Source: Pohlia nutans
Taxonomy: Eukaryota; Streptophyta; Bryopsida; Bryales; Mniaceae
Assembly (NCBI GenBank): GCA_022496805.1
Contig: CM040104.1
Span: 4,563,650-4,627,649, forward strand
Length of the DNA: 64,000 nucleotides
Direction: 5' to 3'
A program made the position numbers and the translations under genes. The notes below the pieces were generated by a model, which searched no databases, was not told the DNA's origin, and saw only the letters and a program-made list of their open reading frames with translations. Numbering within the stretch: position 1 is the stretch's first letter; every line of letters starts with the position of its first letter. Shown here piece by piece: positions 11,003 to 23,123 of this stretch.

Positions 11003-11130
11003 CACTAGTAGAAAAAGGTGACACTAAGTTAGTAGGGGAGATGTCTAGGCAAGTGGTCATCCCAATTCCCCACATGCACAATGATTTTGCCTGGGCATCT
11101 CCCTGGGGAGTGCCACCTTTTTTAGTGGTG
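11003..11130. mobile_element. CACTA-type MITE, TSD AAG
   Basis: 128 bp. Left end CACTAGTAGAAAAAGGTG, right end CACCTTTTTTAGTGGTG, with imperfect inverted repeats continuing through GGGAGATG. It is flanked by AAG at 11000-11002 and 11131-11133, the 3-bp duplication expected for CACTA/EnSpm elements. Non-coding. Confidence 0.75.
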
Positions 11131-11133
11131 AAG

Positions 11134-13620
11134 GAACAGAGTGGCCACATCATGCCACGAACCTGCAAAGGTGAGTAGCCAGAGGCAACATAGGGTGTTT
11201 TTGCACTAGGGTGTCATAGTTCTCAACCAAAAAAAGTTTCTAATGTTGTAAAGCATTTGCATTAATGATGTAATATAATAAATAGGGAAAATACCGAAAA
11301 TATTTTCACATCGTAAAATTGAATCTCTTAGAATATTTTAAAAATCTTTTGGAAATATTCCTTCTGATGTCATTTAATCCGCTTACAAACCATGTCAAAT
11401 GCATATTCCAACCACACCATAGGCTCCGTTTTAATTAGCCACCAAGCTCGCAAGAATGTTTTGGGGGAACTCGCCATTTTAAGGGGCGATTAATGTTTAG
11501 GAACAAAAATTGCAGCCATAAACTTCTAATATTCACCTTACTTACATAATATTTTGGAATCTGTTTTGAATACGATACCTTTATGTTTTAGGAATTGAGG
11601 AAAATTATTGCCATCACTATATCTTCAATGAAACGTATCAATTAAGGCAATAAAGTATTTAATTTGCAATGTCACCAAATGCAATGCATTTTATTTTGGT
11701 TCAAATACTATTTTATATTATTTTTAAATTATTAATATACATACAATCCTAGAATACCTTTTCACTGTGGTTAACTTTTTGCCAAATTACTAATTTCAAT
11801 GACCAATAGAAAATGTTTACCGCCACATTTTGTTTGTTATGCGATGTCACACTATACATTTTGGACACCCTGCCGTGAAAACATCCAAGAGGTTGACGAG
11901 AGAGATGACAGAGAGTGAAAAGTGAGTGGACGAAAATTACTGTAGCGATGACGCGAGTGTATGAGGATGAGAACGTGGCCCAACATTTGCCTCCCATTGG
12001 CACCGTTGGACCCTATTATTATTCTTTTAAGGACCATTTCAACAAGTGACTGTGCAATGCAACATGAACTTGTTAACGCTCTTGTGCACACTTGTGATTG
12101 AGATGCAGCCAATGCTTTATGCCGAATTACACTCACCACAATGCGGACGCTTTGCTTTGTTACCCGCTCTCGAGCTACTGCCCTCGAACCAGTAACAGAC
12201 CATAGCACCCTCGTAGGTGAGCGCAACCCTTTACAAAAAAATTGTCAGAGCATGACGGCGGGGCCGCGACCGCAGCTTTCGGTGGTGGAGGCCAACGGAA
12301 GACATTTCATTAGCATTGCATTCCATCAGTATTGGGACAACATTGCATTAGTATTAGCGATGGCGAGTATGTCCCATCTGTGGAGACCAACGGTCCACAT
12401 ACCTTCTGTCCACATACCTTCTGTCTACGAACGCGCACAAGATGATCGACTTCATAACCTCACACTACAAAGAGAAGACGTCGTTTTTCACTCCTCTGAG
12501 TGAAATGACGCCACTTCGCATTCACCAATTTTTTGGTTGGACTTGGTGAGTGCGATTCATCACGTAGCGACAAGTGTGTACAGTGAAAAGCGATAATGAA
12601 CAGGATCCTTCAGAGTGAGAAACGACGCCTCTGTTTATAGTGTCGGTATTCAACGCGCAATGTTGTTTCAAAATGATGAACGACAACAACGCCGTCCGGC
12701 ATACGCTGGTGATCGTCGATGAGTGCACAATGATGTTGGCTAAAGCGTCTTTGGAGCACCCGTCGATGCCGGCGTGGCTCTACATTTATATGGAGGATGT
12801 GGACCAAACGTACATGCTGGCATTGCAGAATGGGCGCAGTCAGTGCAAATGCCCACAGGGGTCCCTAACATTTTTGCCAAGGACGATAAAAAGTGAATAA
12901 TTTGGCCTCATTTTTTTACCCCATTTAGCACTGTGACGGAAAGTGCAGATTGGAAGTTGGGGTCAAACTTTGACTCCCTTTCTGGAACCTTTACCGAGGT
13001 AAAACTATGGTGCTTTTGACGAGCGTGGGGGCAAAAAAATGCCCCAGGGTAAAAATCCCTCATTTTTGCCCCCCAACCCCCCCCCCCCCCGAGTTTGGCC
13101 CCGGAGTCAAACTGTTAGGGTTCCCTACAGCCGTAGGATGAGTTTTACGGCAACAGAGTGAGCTCTGTGAAAGACATGGCGGGCAACACCTGGTGCATTG
13201 CCACTCACAAGCTCTTGCCGGACGTTGATGCGAAAACAAAAGAGTGATTAGCTGCAAGTTTCTTCAAAGTGTTGTTGCAGCCATGCATTCCGGAAGCAAA
13301 CAATTCTAAGAACAACTTTCTATGTAGAGCCTGAACCTACATGTTTGACGTCATATGAACAGGAATGTTGATGCATTAATAGTCATTCTTGTTGACATGC
13401 AGGTGTTTTGGTCTTGCATTTCTGGTTTACAAGACCGGTTATAGTTCAAACTCTATCCAGAAGGGCCTGCTACACCAAGTATGTAATGCCACATGGTAGA
13501 AGTATTAGTGAAGGACCTTGAATTTTGGACAAAGATGCTCTGCATGACATCAACCTGTGGGTTCAGGCTCTATATGGAAAGCCGTCCTAAGAGAAAGACA
13601 GTTATCAAAGTAGCAAAAGG
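11134..13620. other. Intergenic, GC-balanced patches, possible decayed coding fragments
   Basis: Patches at about 11870-12240, 12400-12900 and 13060-13260 have more G+C than the flanks and open frames up to 124 codons. None shows a domain I recognise, and splice-supported exons could not be assembled. A 15-bp direct repeat (GTCCACATACCTTCT) occurs at about 12391-12422. A long C run lies at about 13073-13090. Treated as unassigned. Confidence 0.3.
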
Positions 13621-13624
13621 AATA

Positions 13625-13796
13625 CACTACTAGAAAATCCAATTTTTTTGTTGATTCGGTCATGTTGATCTGGTTCACTTTTATGTTGATTTAAACAGCA
13701 ATATGTTGATTTGGAAAAAAACGCGACCAAATCAACAGAAAAGTGAACCAAATCAACGCGACCGAAACAACAGAAAATTTGAATTTTCTAGCAGTG
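13625..13796. mobile_element. CACTA-type MITE, TSD ATA
   Basis: 172 bp, CACTACTAGAAAAT ... ATTTTCTAGCAGTG, flanked by ATA (13622-13624 and 13797-13799). Subterminal motifs such as CCAAATCAACAGAAAA and its complement recur in both arms, and the same motifs are found at both ends of the 2.1-kb element at 14416. It is probably a deletion derivative of that family. Confidence 0.85.
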
Positions 13797-15218
13797 ATAA
13801 GGTTGCAAGAGGCAGACGATTCTCAAAGTAGCATAAGGAAAACAGTTCTCAAGGTAGCAAGAGGAAGACAATTCTATTTTGAAAATGGTCTAGAATTTGA
13901 TTAGTTTTGTACAGTATAGTCTACCTTCCATAGCCTACTCCAGGAAATCAGGACCGGCTGTGGCAACTTCAATTTGGTTCTATGTAGTACAATTACAATC
14001 TGTAATGTATTTTCCTATGCACACAATTTCATTGTATATTCCAAATTTTTGTAGAGAACTCCTCATTTCTTTCTATTTTCAACTCTCCATAGTGTACTCC
14101 TCAAAATAAGACTACTAATGGGTGACTTGTGTTGTAGGCTATGTTACTGTAGATAGAGTATCTCCAAGTCCATGTTGTAGCAAAGTCCATCTTGTACATA
14201 ATATGACATTCCATAATATGACGATATTAGAGTTATCCGCAAAGTCGTCCCAAGTAGGGTCACTGGACTATAGTTTTCAAAAAGAGAGGTTCAGTTCCTA
14301 ATAAAAGTAGACGTGTCAGTTGCCTGAAAAAAACTACAGGTCTTAAGTTTGGAGGGACCAAAAACGGTGCCTTTTAGTTTCACGACCTCAGTTTTCTTGC
14401 GCACCAGTCTGACAGCACTACTAGAAAATCGTGACCAAATCAACAGAAAATCAATTGATTTCTGTTGTTTCGGGCACTGCAATGACCGATTTCACTAATT
14501 TTTAAACTTTTTGTAAAAATCAACAAATTGTTACCTACTTTCTGTTGATTTGAATAGTGCAATGACCAAATCAACAAAATTTTAGTGAATCTGGAATCTT
14601 TTTAGAATCTTTGGGAATATTATGTAATATTCTGTAATCCATTGGAATATTTCGGGAATATTTGGAATCTTTTGCAATTTATGGACTCGACTTCGTATGT
14701 TTATAAGATTTTGGAATGTTATTATACCATAGCAGTAGGGCAAGGTTGGTATATTGATGCCAAATAATTAATTAACTCTCGAAACCATGAGTCATGATTT
14801 CAAACCATTTTCCACTTTTGAATAAGCTCTTTTTGATACAATATTTGTTGAATACAATTATTGTACAAGATGTGAATTTTTTAATAAACTTGTGTTTCAC
14901 TATTAAGTTAATGCCTAGAATTTTTTTGATCAATTCAAGTTGCAATTAAAAAGTTATTTTTCAATAGGTGATTTTTTTTTGAGTTTTGGGTAATTTCGGG
15001 CACCCATGACAAATAGATCCAATTGGTTTTAAATTCTTTATACAAACTCTAAACAAGATTGTGAACATAATCCCCAAAGTTGAAAAACATCAAAGCACAA
15101 AATTATGACTCTCAAAACACTTAAAACATTTAAAACACCCTCATTTGGGCAACATTTAAAACTCCATGGTTGAAGTTCTATGTACTTTGAAAGTTTTTTT
15201 AACTTAATCATTCACAAT

Positions 15219-15799
15219 TTAACCCCTAAAGGACCCGGGGGTGTTGAACTTAGCTCTTGTTTTCTTGCCTAGCTCTTGTAGCAAGCTCAATGCCTTATTA
15301 GTGTGGGGTAATTATGACCATCGGCACCGTTGAAACTAAAGAAGACTTACGTAGTTTTTTTATGAAAAAAAGATCAACAAAATTGCACAATTTTTGAGAA
15401 ATGCCACCGTTGAGAAGATTGATGGAACTTGTTTGGGGTATTTTGTACACATGCTGAAATCGGATTGTTCAAAAGTGCTCCAAAAATTTTGAAAGTTTTA
15501 TTGTGAGTAGAAATCATCATTTAAAACATGTGAAAAAAATTTCAAGAAATTTGGAGGTCAAAAGAGAAAGATATGAGGGTTTGAAGTGACGCCTAGATAC
15601 CCACCGTGCAACTCCAAAAAATCACCAAAAATCGCTCACTTGATGAATTTTCGATCAAGAAGTACCTACAGATTTGGCTCTAAAAAAGAGCCAGGGTCTC
15701 TATGTTGCTCATCCTACAATTCAAAGCCCAAGAACCGGAATTTTCTCACTTTCTAGTTCTAAAAGCTGCATGGGGGCCTTATGATCCTTTAGGGGTTAA
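15219..15799. mobile_element. TTAA-bounded TIR element nested in the CACTA element
   Basis: 581 bp from TTAACCCCTAAAGGACC to GATCCTTTAGGGGTTAA. The terminal 15 bases are inverted repeats, and the first/last four are the TTAA that would represent the duplicated target. No ORF. Confidence 0.65.
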
Positions 15800-15805
15800 A
15801 AAAAA

Positions 15806-16164
15806 AAACTCACCAGACTTTGGCGGCCATTTTGTCATAGTAGAATAACTTTTTTAAAAAATCTTTGGACTAAGAAAAGCTGGTAAATTAAGTTAAGTTA
15901 CATCTCCAAAAATCCGTTTGTGATTTTGAGCTTGCATTCAAAAGTTATAGACAAAATTCAGAGTGGGGTAGCAAGGAATATTTTCTTTGATATTTTCAAA
16001 CACCCTCTCTGAATTTGGTCTATAACTTTTGAATGGAGGCTTAAAATCACAAACTAATTTTTGGAGATGAAACTTAACTTGATTTCCTAGCTTTTCTTAG
16101 TCTAAAGAGTTTTGAAAAAAAATATTTTACTATGTCAAAATGGCCGTCAAAGTCTGCTGAGTTT
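15806..16164. repeat. Foldback (long inverted repeat) nested in the CACTA element
   Basis: Two arms of about 160 bp pair around a short centre near 15985: AACTCACCAGACTTTGGCGG on the left against CCGTCAAAGTCTGCTGAGTT on the right, and TTTTGAATGGAGGCTTAAAA against the left TTTGAGCTTGCATTCAAAA. Its neighbour ends at 15799, so they may have inserted at the same A-rich site. Confidence 0.7.
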
Positions 16165-16224
16165 GAAAACACAGAATAGTAAGTGTATATGTAAGAAAAA
16201 AATCATGCATTGTTTATCAAGTTC

Positions 16225-16320
16225 TAGTGGTGGTGAATTGGTTAGTGAATAGAGTCATAAGTATGAGGTCTCGAGTTCAAACGTGAGTGGCAATCGTGTG
16301 TATATAGCTTGGCTTCTCGG
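16225..16320 (+). repeat. tRNA-derived SINE-like segment
   Basis: TGGTGAATTGGTTAGTG (A-box-like) is followed 30 bases later by CTCGAGTTCAAACG (B-box-like), with an intervening sequence like a tRNA anticodon region. This arrangement is typical of plant SINE 5' heads. No poly-A/T tail or flanking duplication was identified. Confidence 0.4.
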
Positions 16321-16542
16321 AAGTGCTGGGCAGCCACAAAAAAGGAATTTTTTCCCGAAAAATCCGGGCAACGGAAAAAAATGTTTTTTTTTTTTTTTTT
16401 AGTTTTCGTTTTTTATTTGACCAAATCAACAGAAAAAATCAACAGATTTCTGTTGATGGATGACCGGAACAACGAGACCGAATCAACAGAAACTATCAAC
16501 TCTTCTCTGTTGATTTGGACGCTGAATTTTCTAGTAGTGCAG

Positions 16543-18091
16543 GCTGGCAACTGGAATGTTCCACCGAGGCAGTCAGGTGGGGAGGCAGCGGGGTGGGGAG
16601 GAAGCAGGCATTTTAGCTGATCGAAGTGAACAGTATGTATTAATGTCAACCAATTAAAAATGTATCATGTCAGCCCTGACAGGTTGCAAGTCAATTTTGG
16701 GCCCATAGAAAAACGCCTATTGAGTTTACGTTTCTTACATTTTCACAGAAACTCAGTCTCAAAGGGAAGATGAGTTTGCGGAAAACTCTATTATTGTTTC
16801 CATAAACAACACACGTTACAAGTCATATCTGTGACTAATCCATGTTTTCCACCTGAAGTTAGGGCTTTCTAAATATGTCATCATAGAGATAGACAATTGT
16901 ATTTGACTTTATAAGGGATTGAATGATGATACAATACAATGTTTGATGATATTTCCAATTAAAGACTTACATTTTTTGGACTGTATAAATGTTAATCCTG
17001 CTAATTAATACACTGAATGAACATTACAATTTGTATAGCACAAGTAAGAGATTGTTTCTTGCAATTGGTACATTTACATTTTTGTTTACATATTCTAATT
17101 TGCGCAATCTACATAACATTCTTAAACCCTAAACTTTGTACCCCTACTAAAGTTTCCAAGATTTTCTCCGATGTTCTTTGTTTTCACATCTTAAGTTTGT
17201 CTTACTCGCTTGACTCCTACTAAATTCCCTAATAGAATAGCAAATGTTATTTTTCACTCTAGTTCCTGCTCTAGTTCCAAGGAAAGTTACTATATCAGTA
17301 AAAGATCAACCAAGCAATAGGCGTTGCAATACTCTACTGCTAAAGAATATCATGCATGATAGAATCTAAATTTCCTTAAATAAATGTGATTTCCAAAAAA
17401 CCACTACGATATTGAAGTGAAGAGGATATTCTTGTATTCCGGTAACTTCCAAGCAAACCCAGAAAATTCCCTCAAACCATAAGCACTATGTCTACAAGGT
17501 ATTACATAGAAACATCTTTGATTGTGATAGAACCTAGAAGTATTTCATTTCTTACCAACACATTTTGAATGGCACTTACATTATAAAATGGATGACTTTT
17601 CAACTCACATAAAAAGAACACAACGAGAATGAATTCTCCACCAAAAGGTATAAAACCTTAGATGTCAAGGCCACACATCCCATGAAGCAGCCGGTCTAGA
17701 ATGGATGAAGTAAGCATCTACCTTGCTAGACAAAAATTAGCTCCCACTCTTGCTAGTTTGCCGCCCCTCCCCTGGGACCCGGATTGATTGTTTTCTCTCT
17801 TTTCAGCTCTTAATGCATTTGGTTCCCTTTTTCAAGTTAAAAAAAATAAAAATGGATGAAGAAAAATGTACTTTTGCAAGCTAAAAGGACAAGAAAATGA
17901 GCTCAAGGTAACATGTGGTGTTTGGCTAAACATAACCTTTCTAGCATTCAAGGAATGGAGTTTGTAAACAGAGTTTGTAGACGCCAATTTGACCACACCA
18001 AGAACCTCATGTTTGAAATAGAATGGAGGTTTAATGGTAAAAATCCAACATTACTTTACTGAACGTCGTTTCAAGCCAGGGCTAAAGAAAG
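16543..18091. other. Intergenic, nothing recognised
   Basis: AT-rich DNA with short open frames only. No splice-supported gene or inverted-repeat element was identified. Confidence 0.4.
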
Positions 18092-18327
18092 TTAACCCCT
18101 AAAGGACCAAGAAGCCCAAATTGGGCCTCATGTTTTTCTTAGCACTTTTGAGTAGGTCATATGTCAACTTTTTGTTCAAATTTATTTGTTGTTTGACCAA
18201 CACATGCAATATTCTTCACTGGTTCCGGTGATATAAAATCTGGTCTCATCTGAATTGTATTTTTCATAAAATGATCAATTGAATTTGTCATTTAAAAACC
18301 ATGAATCCTTGGTCCTTTAGGGGTTAA
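18092..18327. mobile_element. TTAA-bounded MITE (best example)
   Basis: 236 bp including both TTAA. Left terminus TTAACCCCTAAAGGACCAAG, right terminus CTTGGTCCTTTAGGGGTTAA: a perfect 20-bp inverted repeat including TTAA. TTAA target duplication with C-rich termini is characteristic of piggyBac-type elements (Sola3 also uses TTAA). There is no ORF, so any mobility would need a transposase supplied in trans. Confidence 0.8.
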
Positions 18328-18858
18328 GTTTCATCCAACTGTTGACAATTCTCAAGTAACAAGAATCAACAAAAGCTCTTATTCTATAGCCCATGAACCA
18401 ACTCACAGACTGAGTTGACCAAAAGCCAGCCTCAAGAACAATTGCTCCTCCAGGCTATTTTATTGCTGATCAGTTGAACGAACACAACTCAGCATCAAAT
18501 GAACTAACTATTCCAAGTCCCAGAATTTGTAAACGATTCAACTCTAAGGTGAGTTCCAAGTCAAATCACACAGTATGTCTAGGATTCTAATGCTCATCTC
18601 TCAATGCATTTAGTACCCTCTACGGCCATGAATTACACATCCATCTCCTTTGCATAAATCCCAGAGGGTCATAAATGCATCCTCTCCTTAATACTAAATC
18701 GCTCGGAGGTATGTTCTCATTTGGTATTAAGAATGATGTTCGTAAGGGTCTTAAGAATGAATTTAGGTATACTATTGTACATAAATTCACTTTACTGAGA
18801 TCATTCCTAACACCAAGTGCAAACACACCTTTAGTTCAGCAAAATGAAGAAAGTAAGC

Positions 18859-21800
18859 CTACTTCATAGTTTGCAAAGGCTCAGGCTGACGTTGGTGCTG
18901 CTTACCAGCTCGTCCTTCAGGTAACATCTTGATCATTTGAATGTGATCTATCAAGCAGTAGCTTTGATCCAGCTGCACATGGACTTCATGGGGTGGGTCA
19001 CCGGTCATGCGGATATCCACGTTGCTGCAGTCAATAGTCCACCAAAAACTCGTCAAAATGGACAACCAATAAACCGATGTCCATTTGCTCAGAACAAAAG
19101 ATCTCTTTCATCAAGATCGTCTTGAAAACCAACCTGTGATACATCTATGTATGGTAGAGGATATTAAAACCGTATTACCAACAGCAACTGATCTATTCAT
19201 ACGCTTCAATTAGCAAGTGGTGTAAGCACAACTTGGCTAAATGTCTATCTTTAAATGGAAATGGAGTTATCTACTGTCCCTTCAATAACCTCCCACTGTG
19301 AATGATTGCATAAGAAATTCACACATAATGATAAAAATTTGATCTCAAGAGAGTTTGGCTCTGTACTCTCTACAGCTCTATAGTGATTGACCACGCAAAA
19401 ATCACACCTACACATTAATCAAAATTCTCAAGGTAGAGGATACTATTTGCGTCACTTTATGTTACATAGCTAGACACACTTCAAGCATGAAGTTGATACG
19501 GCCGGGCAGGAATCTGAGTGCTAGTTTATGGACTTAGTTTGTCCACTTGAGATTGAATTAGCACTAGCGTTGATCTTTGCACTGCTGGGTAGCTTTCCAA
19601 GTTTATCATTGAAACCTGCCAATTAATAAATCACTTGACTAACCAATGAGGCTTGGATTGACCTGAACCAAATGCACACTCGAAGTATAACAGTCTGGAC
19701 AGTTGAAATTCAAGAGGACTTACGCGTCTGGGTGGGTTGCAAGCATCACAAATGGCAGATGCAACCGTTTCGGTCCTTGTATGGAATCGCAAATTAAGTA
19801 GTCCGCATCACAATAGCCTTCCAGAGAGTGAAGTGAGGACAGGTCTCTGTAGATGTCACTGTGGTCTCCTGAAGTTTCCATTTCTGAATTCATCAAGCCA
19901 ACTTCACTGCACTGGGCCTGGTTCTGTTCCACAAGTTTTTCCAAAACCGCTACCTGAAAGAAAACAACATCCTTACCCAATCAATTCATTTGAATAAATG
20001 TTCCTACATGATGAATTATTTCCAACTCGGAGTACGTAGGGCTAACCATATGAAGAAATTTAAGAGAGGTTAACTTGCTATAAGATGTGCTGTTGTGTCA
20101 TATGGTAATGTAGAAATCCTCTTTTGTCTACATAGAGCGCAGTGAATTTCATATCATGAGAGGTGAAATCTTTCTGCTACGGATTTAGATATATTTCTTG
20201 ATGGAGTTTGATTCTCTCGACTATTAGAAAACCCACTCTCCAGAGGTACTTCAAAAACCTAGTTGCATTACAATTGCACGGTTTGCATTTCAAACTGCCT
20301 TCCATGGAATTACAATTGGCTAGGATATGGGTTTCTACCACACAGAAATTGTGATTTAGTGTATGGGACACTATTTCTAAACACGGACACTATATGCCTA
20401 TTTGGAGATAGTGTCGTTTTACTTTTTTTCTATAAAATTTAAAATGATAAAAACTTCAAGTAAACCTTCTATTATGATAGATGGCAACTTTATAATAAAC
20501 ATGGCATGCCAACTCCTGTCACTCATCACCTGGAAGGAACATGGCACTCTCAATGGAAGTGGGAATGACAAGTGGCAAACTCCTATGTATTGTAGGGACA
20601 CTATTTCTCCTCACCTTTCAATGAAAGGTGGTACAAGACATCAATTCTCGCTGGACACTAAATCACAATTTTAGTGTAGTGCACCACACCATCTCAGGGA
20701 TAGGTATTCAGTCGCTTAATAACTCATATGGGCAAATGCTTGAATTGCAGATATAAGAAAGCAGGGAGCGTACCTGCTTGCTCAAGGTATCACAGAGCCT
20801 CCTCTTTTGAAGTATTCTGTCAACAGTGTGTCCCTTCTCCACCTACATAAATAACAACAATGAAACATTAATCGAAATGAGTCATTTGGATACAATGTCA
20901 GGCACATTTTATAAAGCTGCTGCTGCACGCACTAATAAGAGATAAGACACATCAGAGCGTCAGCCAAGACAAATCGTACATGTAACTAGTTAAATATTTT
21001 GACAAACAATATAGAGAAGGAACGTGATAATAGCGTTTTTACTGATATCAATGTATACTTATATTAGTATATTAATACCGAATTAGTCTAGGAGAGGGGA
21101 AAAACCTCAAGAAAAAGCTTCTGGTCCTTGCAAGGGATTTCTGATGTGTGGTTATTTTCGCCAAGTTCATAATCAGATGAGCCACCCACCCATCTGCCAA
21201 AACCCTCAAAAAGATCATTAGAAACGTGTCTTAACCTCAGGATATAGAATAGCCTCTGCAGCAAGAATGGTGAACACTGGGCAACGGTGGTCAACGAATG
21301 AAGTTTAAAAGGCGGGTAACTAAAACCGAAAACCACAAATTTTGAGGAAGGGTAGAAATTCCAAGGCATCATCAATCAGAGAATCTATTAGAATCTCTCG
21401 CAAAGAGTTCGAGATTCAATGCTTCAAAAACATCAACAACTTTCAACAAAACAACTTCCAAAACCCTTGTACAACTTCAAAACTTCAAAACTTCAAAACT
21501 ATATAACTTTTTGGCGGTTAGGCAGTTTTTGACAATTTTGCAGTTTTTGAGTAGCTTGAGCAATCCTTGAAACTCTTAACGCTAAGAATACCGCTCTAAG
21601 GCATAAAAGAAGTTCTCTACCGAAAGGAACCTTCATAAATCGTAGTGAGGTTTGCTTGACCTGTTACAGTTACCAGATATATTATCAAGAGCATCTAGGT
21701 TGGGTTTATGGTCTACCGCAGCAACCAGACTTACTGGATTGCAGCTCCACCCCTAAGGCTCCTCTTTTCTGTTCGGAAATATCTTGGATGATCTGAAGCT

Positions 21801-23111
21801 GGTTTTCCCTTCAATTCTGGGGACTCAGGCCCTGTACGAGCCAGTACTCCTAAATGGCAAACCAACCCAAGGATAAAATTTAAAAGCTAACGAAAGCATC
21901 ATCAGAAATGGTGACACTAAAAATGTGGGGTTTATATATCGTTCCAGCAGCACATGATGAGGCTTGACGTAGATGAGGCACAATAATTCCCCCCTTTAAC
22001 ATAAATTGCAGTATGAGCTTTACCTGCTCCTTCACAAACATTCACCACATCATATATCCTCCGAAGAGTTGTGTCGTGCTTTTCCTGCAGCATACACACA
22101 TAATGTCATCAGGCATCAAATATGTTAAGTCAACTGGGATGCTAGAATACCGACTCAAATATCAATATCAAGGAGTGACAATTCAAAATCTATGCAGGTT
22201 CGGTACTGACGGACACCAAAACGACTTTCATTCTGGCTCTTTCAGCTGGGATATGTTATTAAAGAGAAGAAAATGAGAACTATATGTTTTGACGTATGTG
22301 TCTTGGCAAAAGTAGGTATAATTCGAACAACTAGAAGTTATTGACCCATATCATAACAGAAAACTCAATCGCCTGTAATCTCATACAACAAAAACCGTAG
22401 TACTAAAAACCTTATGCCAAGAACAGGGGTGGTCATACTTGTGCTTGAGAGTGTAGTTCCAACGCCACCTGAAACCACACATTTCATCATTCACATATAA
22501 CTATCCTTAATTCGCATAAATAAATCATTGCTCTAATTCGGCCACTAATTAAGAAAGCAATAAAGTAGAGAATACTAAAACCATTGGCTCCTCTACTAAA
22601 CCCTATTTCCAACAACAGCTCGTCTATTCATACACTTGGTTGGCCTTCGAATAGTAAGCAGGACTTGGGAAAATCTGTGTAACCATGCATCTTTAAGTAA
22701 AAATGGGGTTGACTACTATCCCTTCACTACTGGTCTACAACCTTCCCACTTTGAATGATTGCATAAGAGATCATCATACATTGGGTGAGATAAAAATTTG
22801 ATCTCAAAAATGAGTGACCTCCCAATGAATGCACACTTCTACATTCTTAAATAGTATCCTCTACTAAATCATTGCTCTAATCCCGCACTAATTAAGACAA
22901 AAGGGAAGTGATTAGAGCTTACCTGGAACATATTGCACGGAGCGCCATTAGCAGAAACCAGTTTCTGACGGAGAAGATGAGCAACATGTTTCAGGGGACT
23001 TGCTTTAACAATGCGGCGACTAATTGTCCCAGGGCTCAGCATCACGGAAGAAGAGGCTTCCTCTTCCATACTGAATTCCTCTTTCTCATCCGAACCCATC
23101 GTTGCATTCAT
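18859..23111 (-). CDS. E2F/DP-family winged-helix transcription factor, 8 exons
   Basis: Assembled from splice sites: exons 23111-22923, 22468-22439, 22084-22024, 21849-21735, 21193-21106, 20842-20774, 19953-19724 and 19024-18859. They join in frame to 948 nt (315 aa) with GT-AG borders. A winged helix (about 38-100) contains the E2F-type DNA-recognition motif LRRIYDVVNV (80-89). After a longer-than-usual wing insert comes IQWVGG (131-136, the strand ending E2F/DP DNA-binding domains), then a coiled coil (about 163-195) and a marked-box-like block with LPFVMLATHPDA (250-261), closer to DP than to classical E2F. It should act in the nucleus, probably as a heterodimer at E2F sites controlling S-phase genes. 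Odd points: mixed E2F/DP signatures, a short acidic N-terminus, and no obvious RB-binding tail. The last exon could splice at GTAAGC near 18906 instead of running to the TAG. Confidence 0.75.
20339..20686. repeat. Foldback element in intron of the E2F/DP-like gene
   Basis: TTGTGATTTAGTGT near 20349 pairs with ACACTAAATCACAA near 20662. The motif GGACACTATTTCT recurs inside (20367 and 20594). It lies within intron 6 (20773-19954). Ends are not sharp and no target duplication is evident, so the superfamily is open. Confidence 0.45.
22520..22897. repeat. Repeat in intron 1, related to 19150-19445 in intron 7
   Basis: The stretch contains TIR-like AGTAGAGAATACTA (22563) and TAGTATCCTCTACT (about 22852), enclosed by a direct repeat of about 33 bases beginning AAATCATTGCTCTAAT (22525 and 22867). 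Its interior (GAATGATTGCATAAG, GATAAAAATTTGATCTCAA) recurs in the last intron at about 19300-19345. Confidence 0.55.
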
Positions 23112-23123
23112 CTCTGCCTATGC

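Larger units (their letters stand above)
14416..16539. mobile_element. 2.1-kb non-autonomous CACTA element, TSD CAG
   Basis: Left end CACTACTAGAAAATCG, right end GAATTTTCTAGTAGTG, flanked by CAG at 14413-14415 and 16540-16542. Both subterminal zones repeat the CAAATCAACAGAAA motif (e.g. 14440-14455, 16420-16440, 16483-16520), as expected for transposase-binding subterminal repeats of CACTA elements. No transposase frame is present. It contains three further insertions: a TTAA-bounded element (15219-15799), a foldback (15806-16164) and a tRNA-like stretch near 16235. Confidence 0.8.

Noticed and set aside
12141..12900. Possible protein fragments around 12141-12503 and 12640-12900
   Set aside because: The composition is coding-like, but no domain, splice partners or start context could be supported, so no gene is called.
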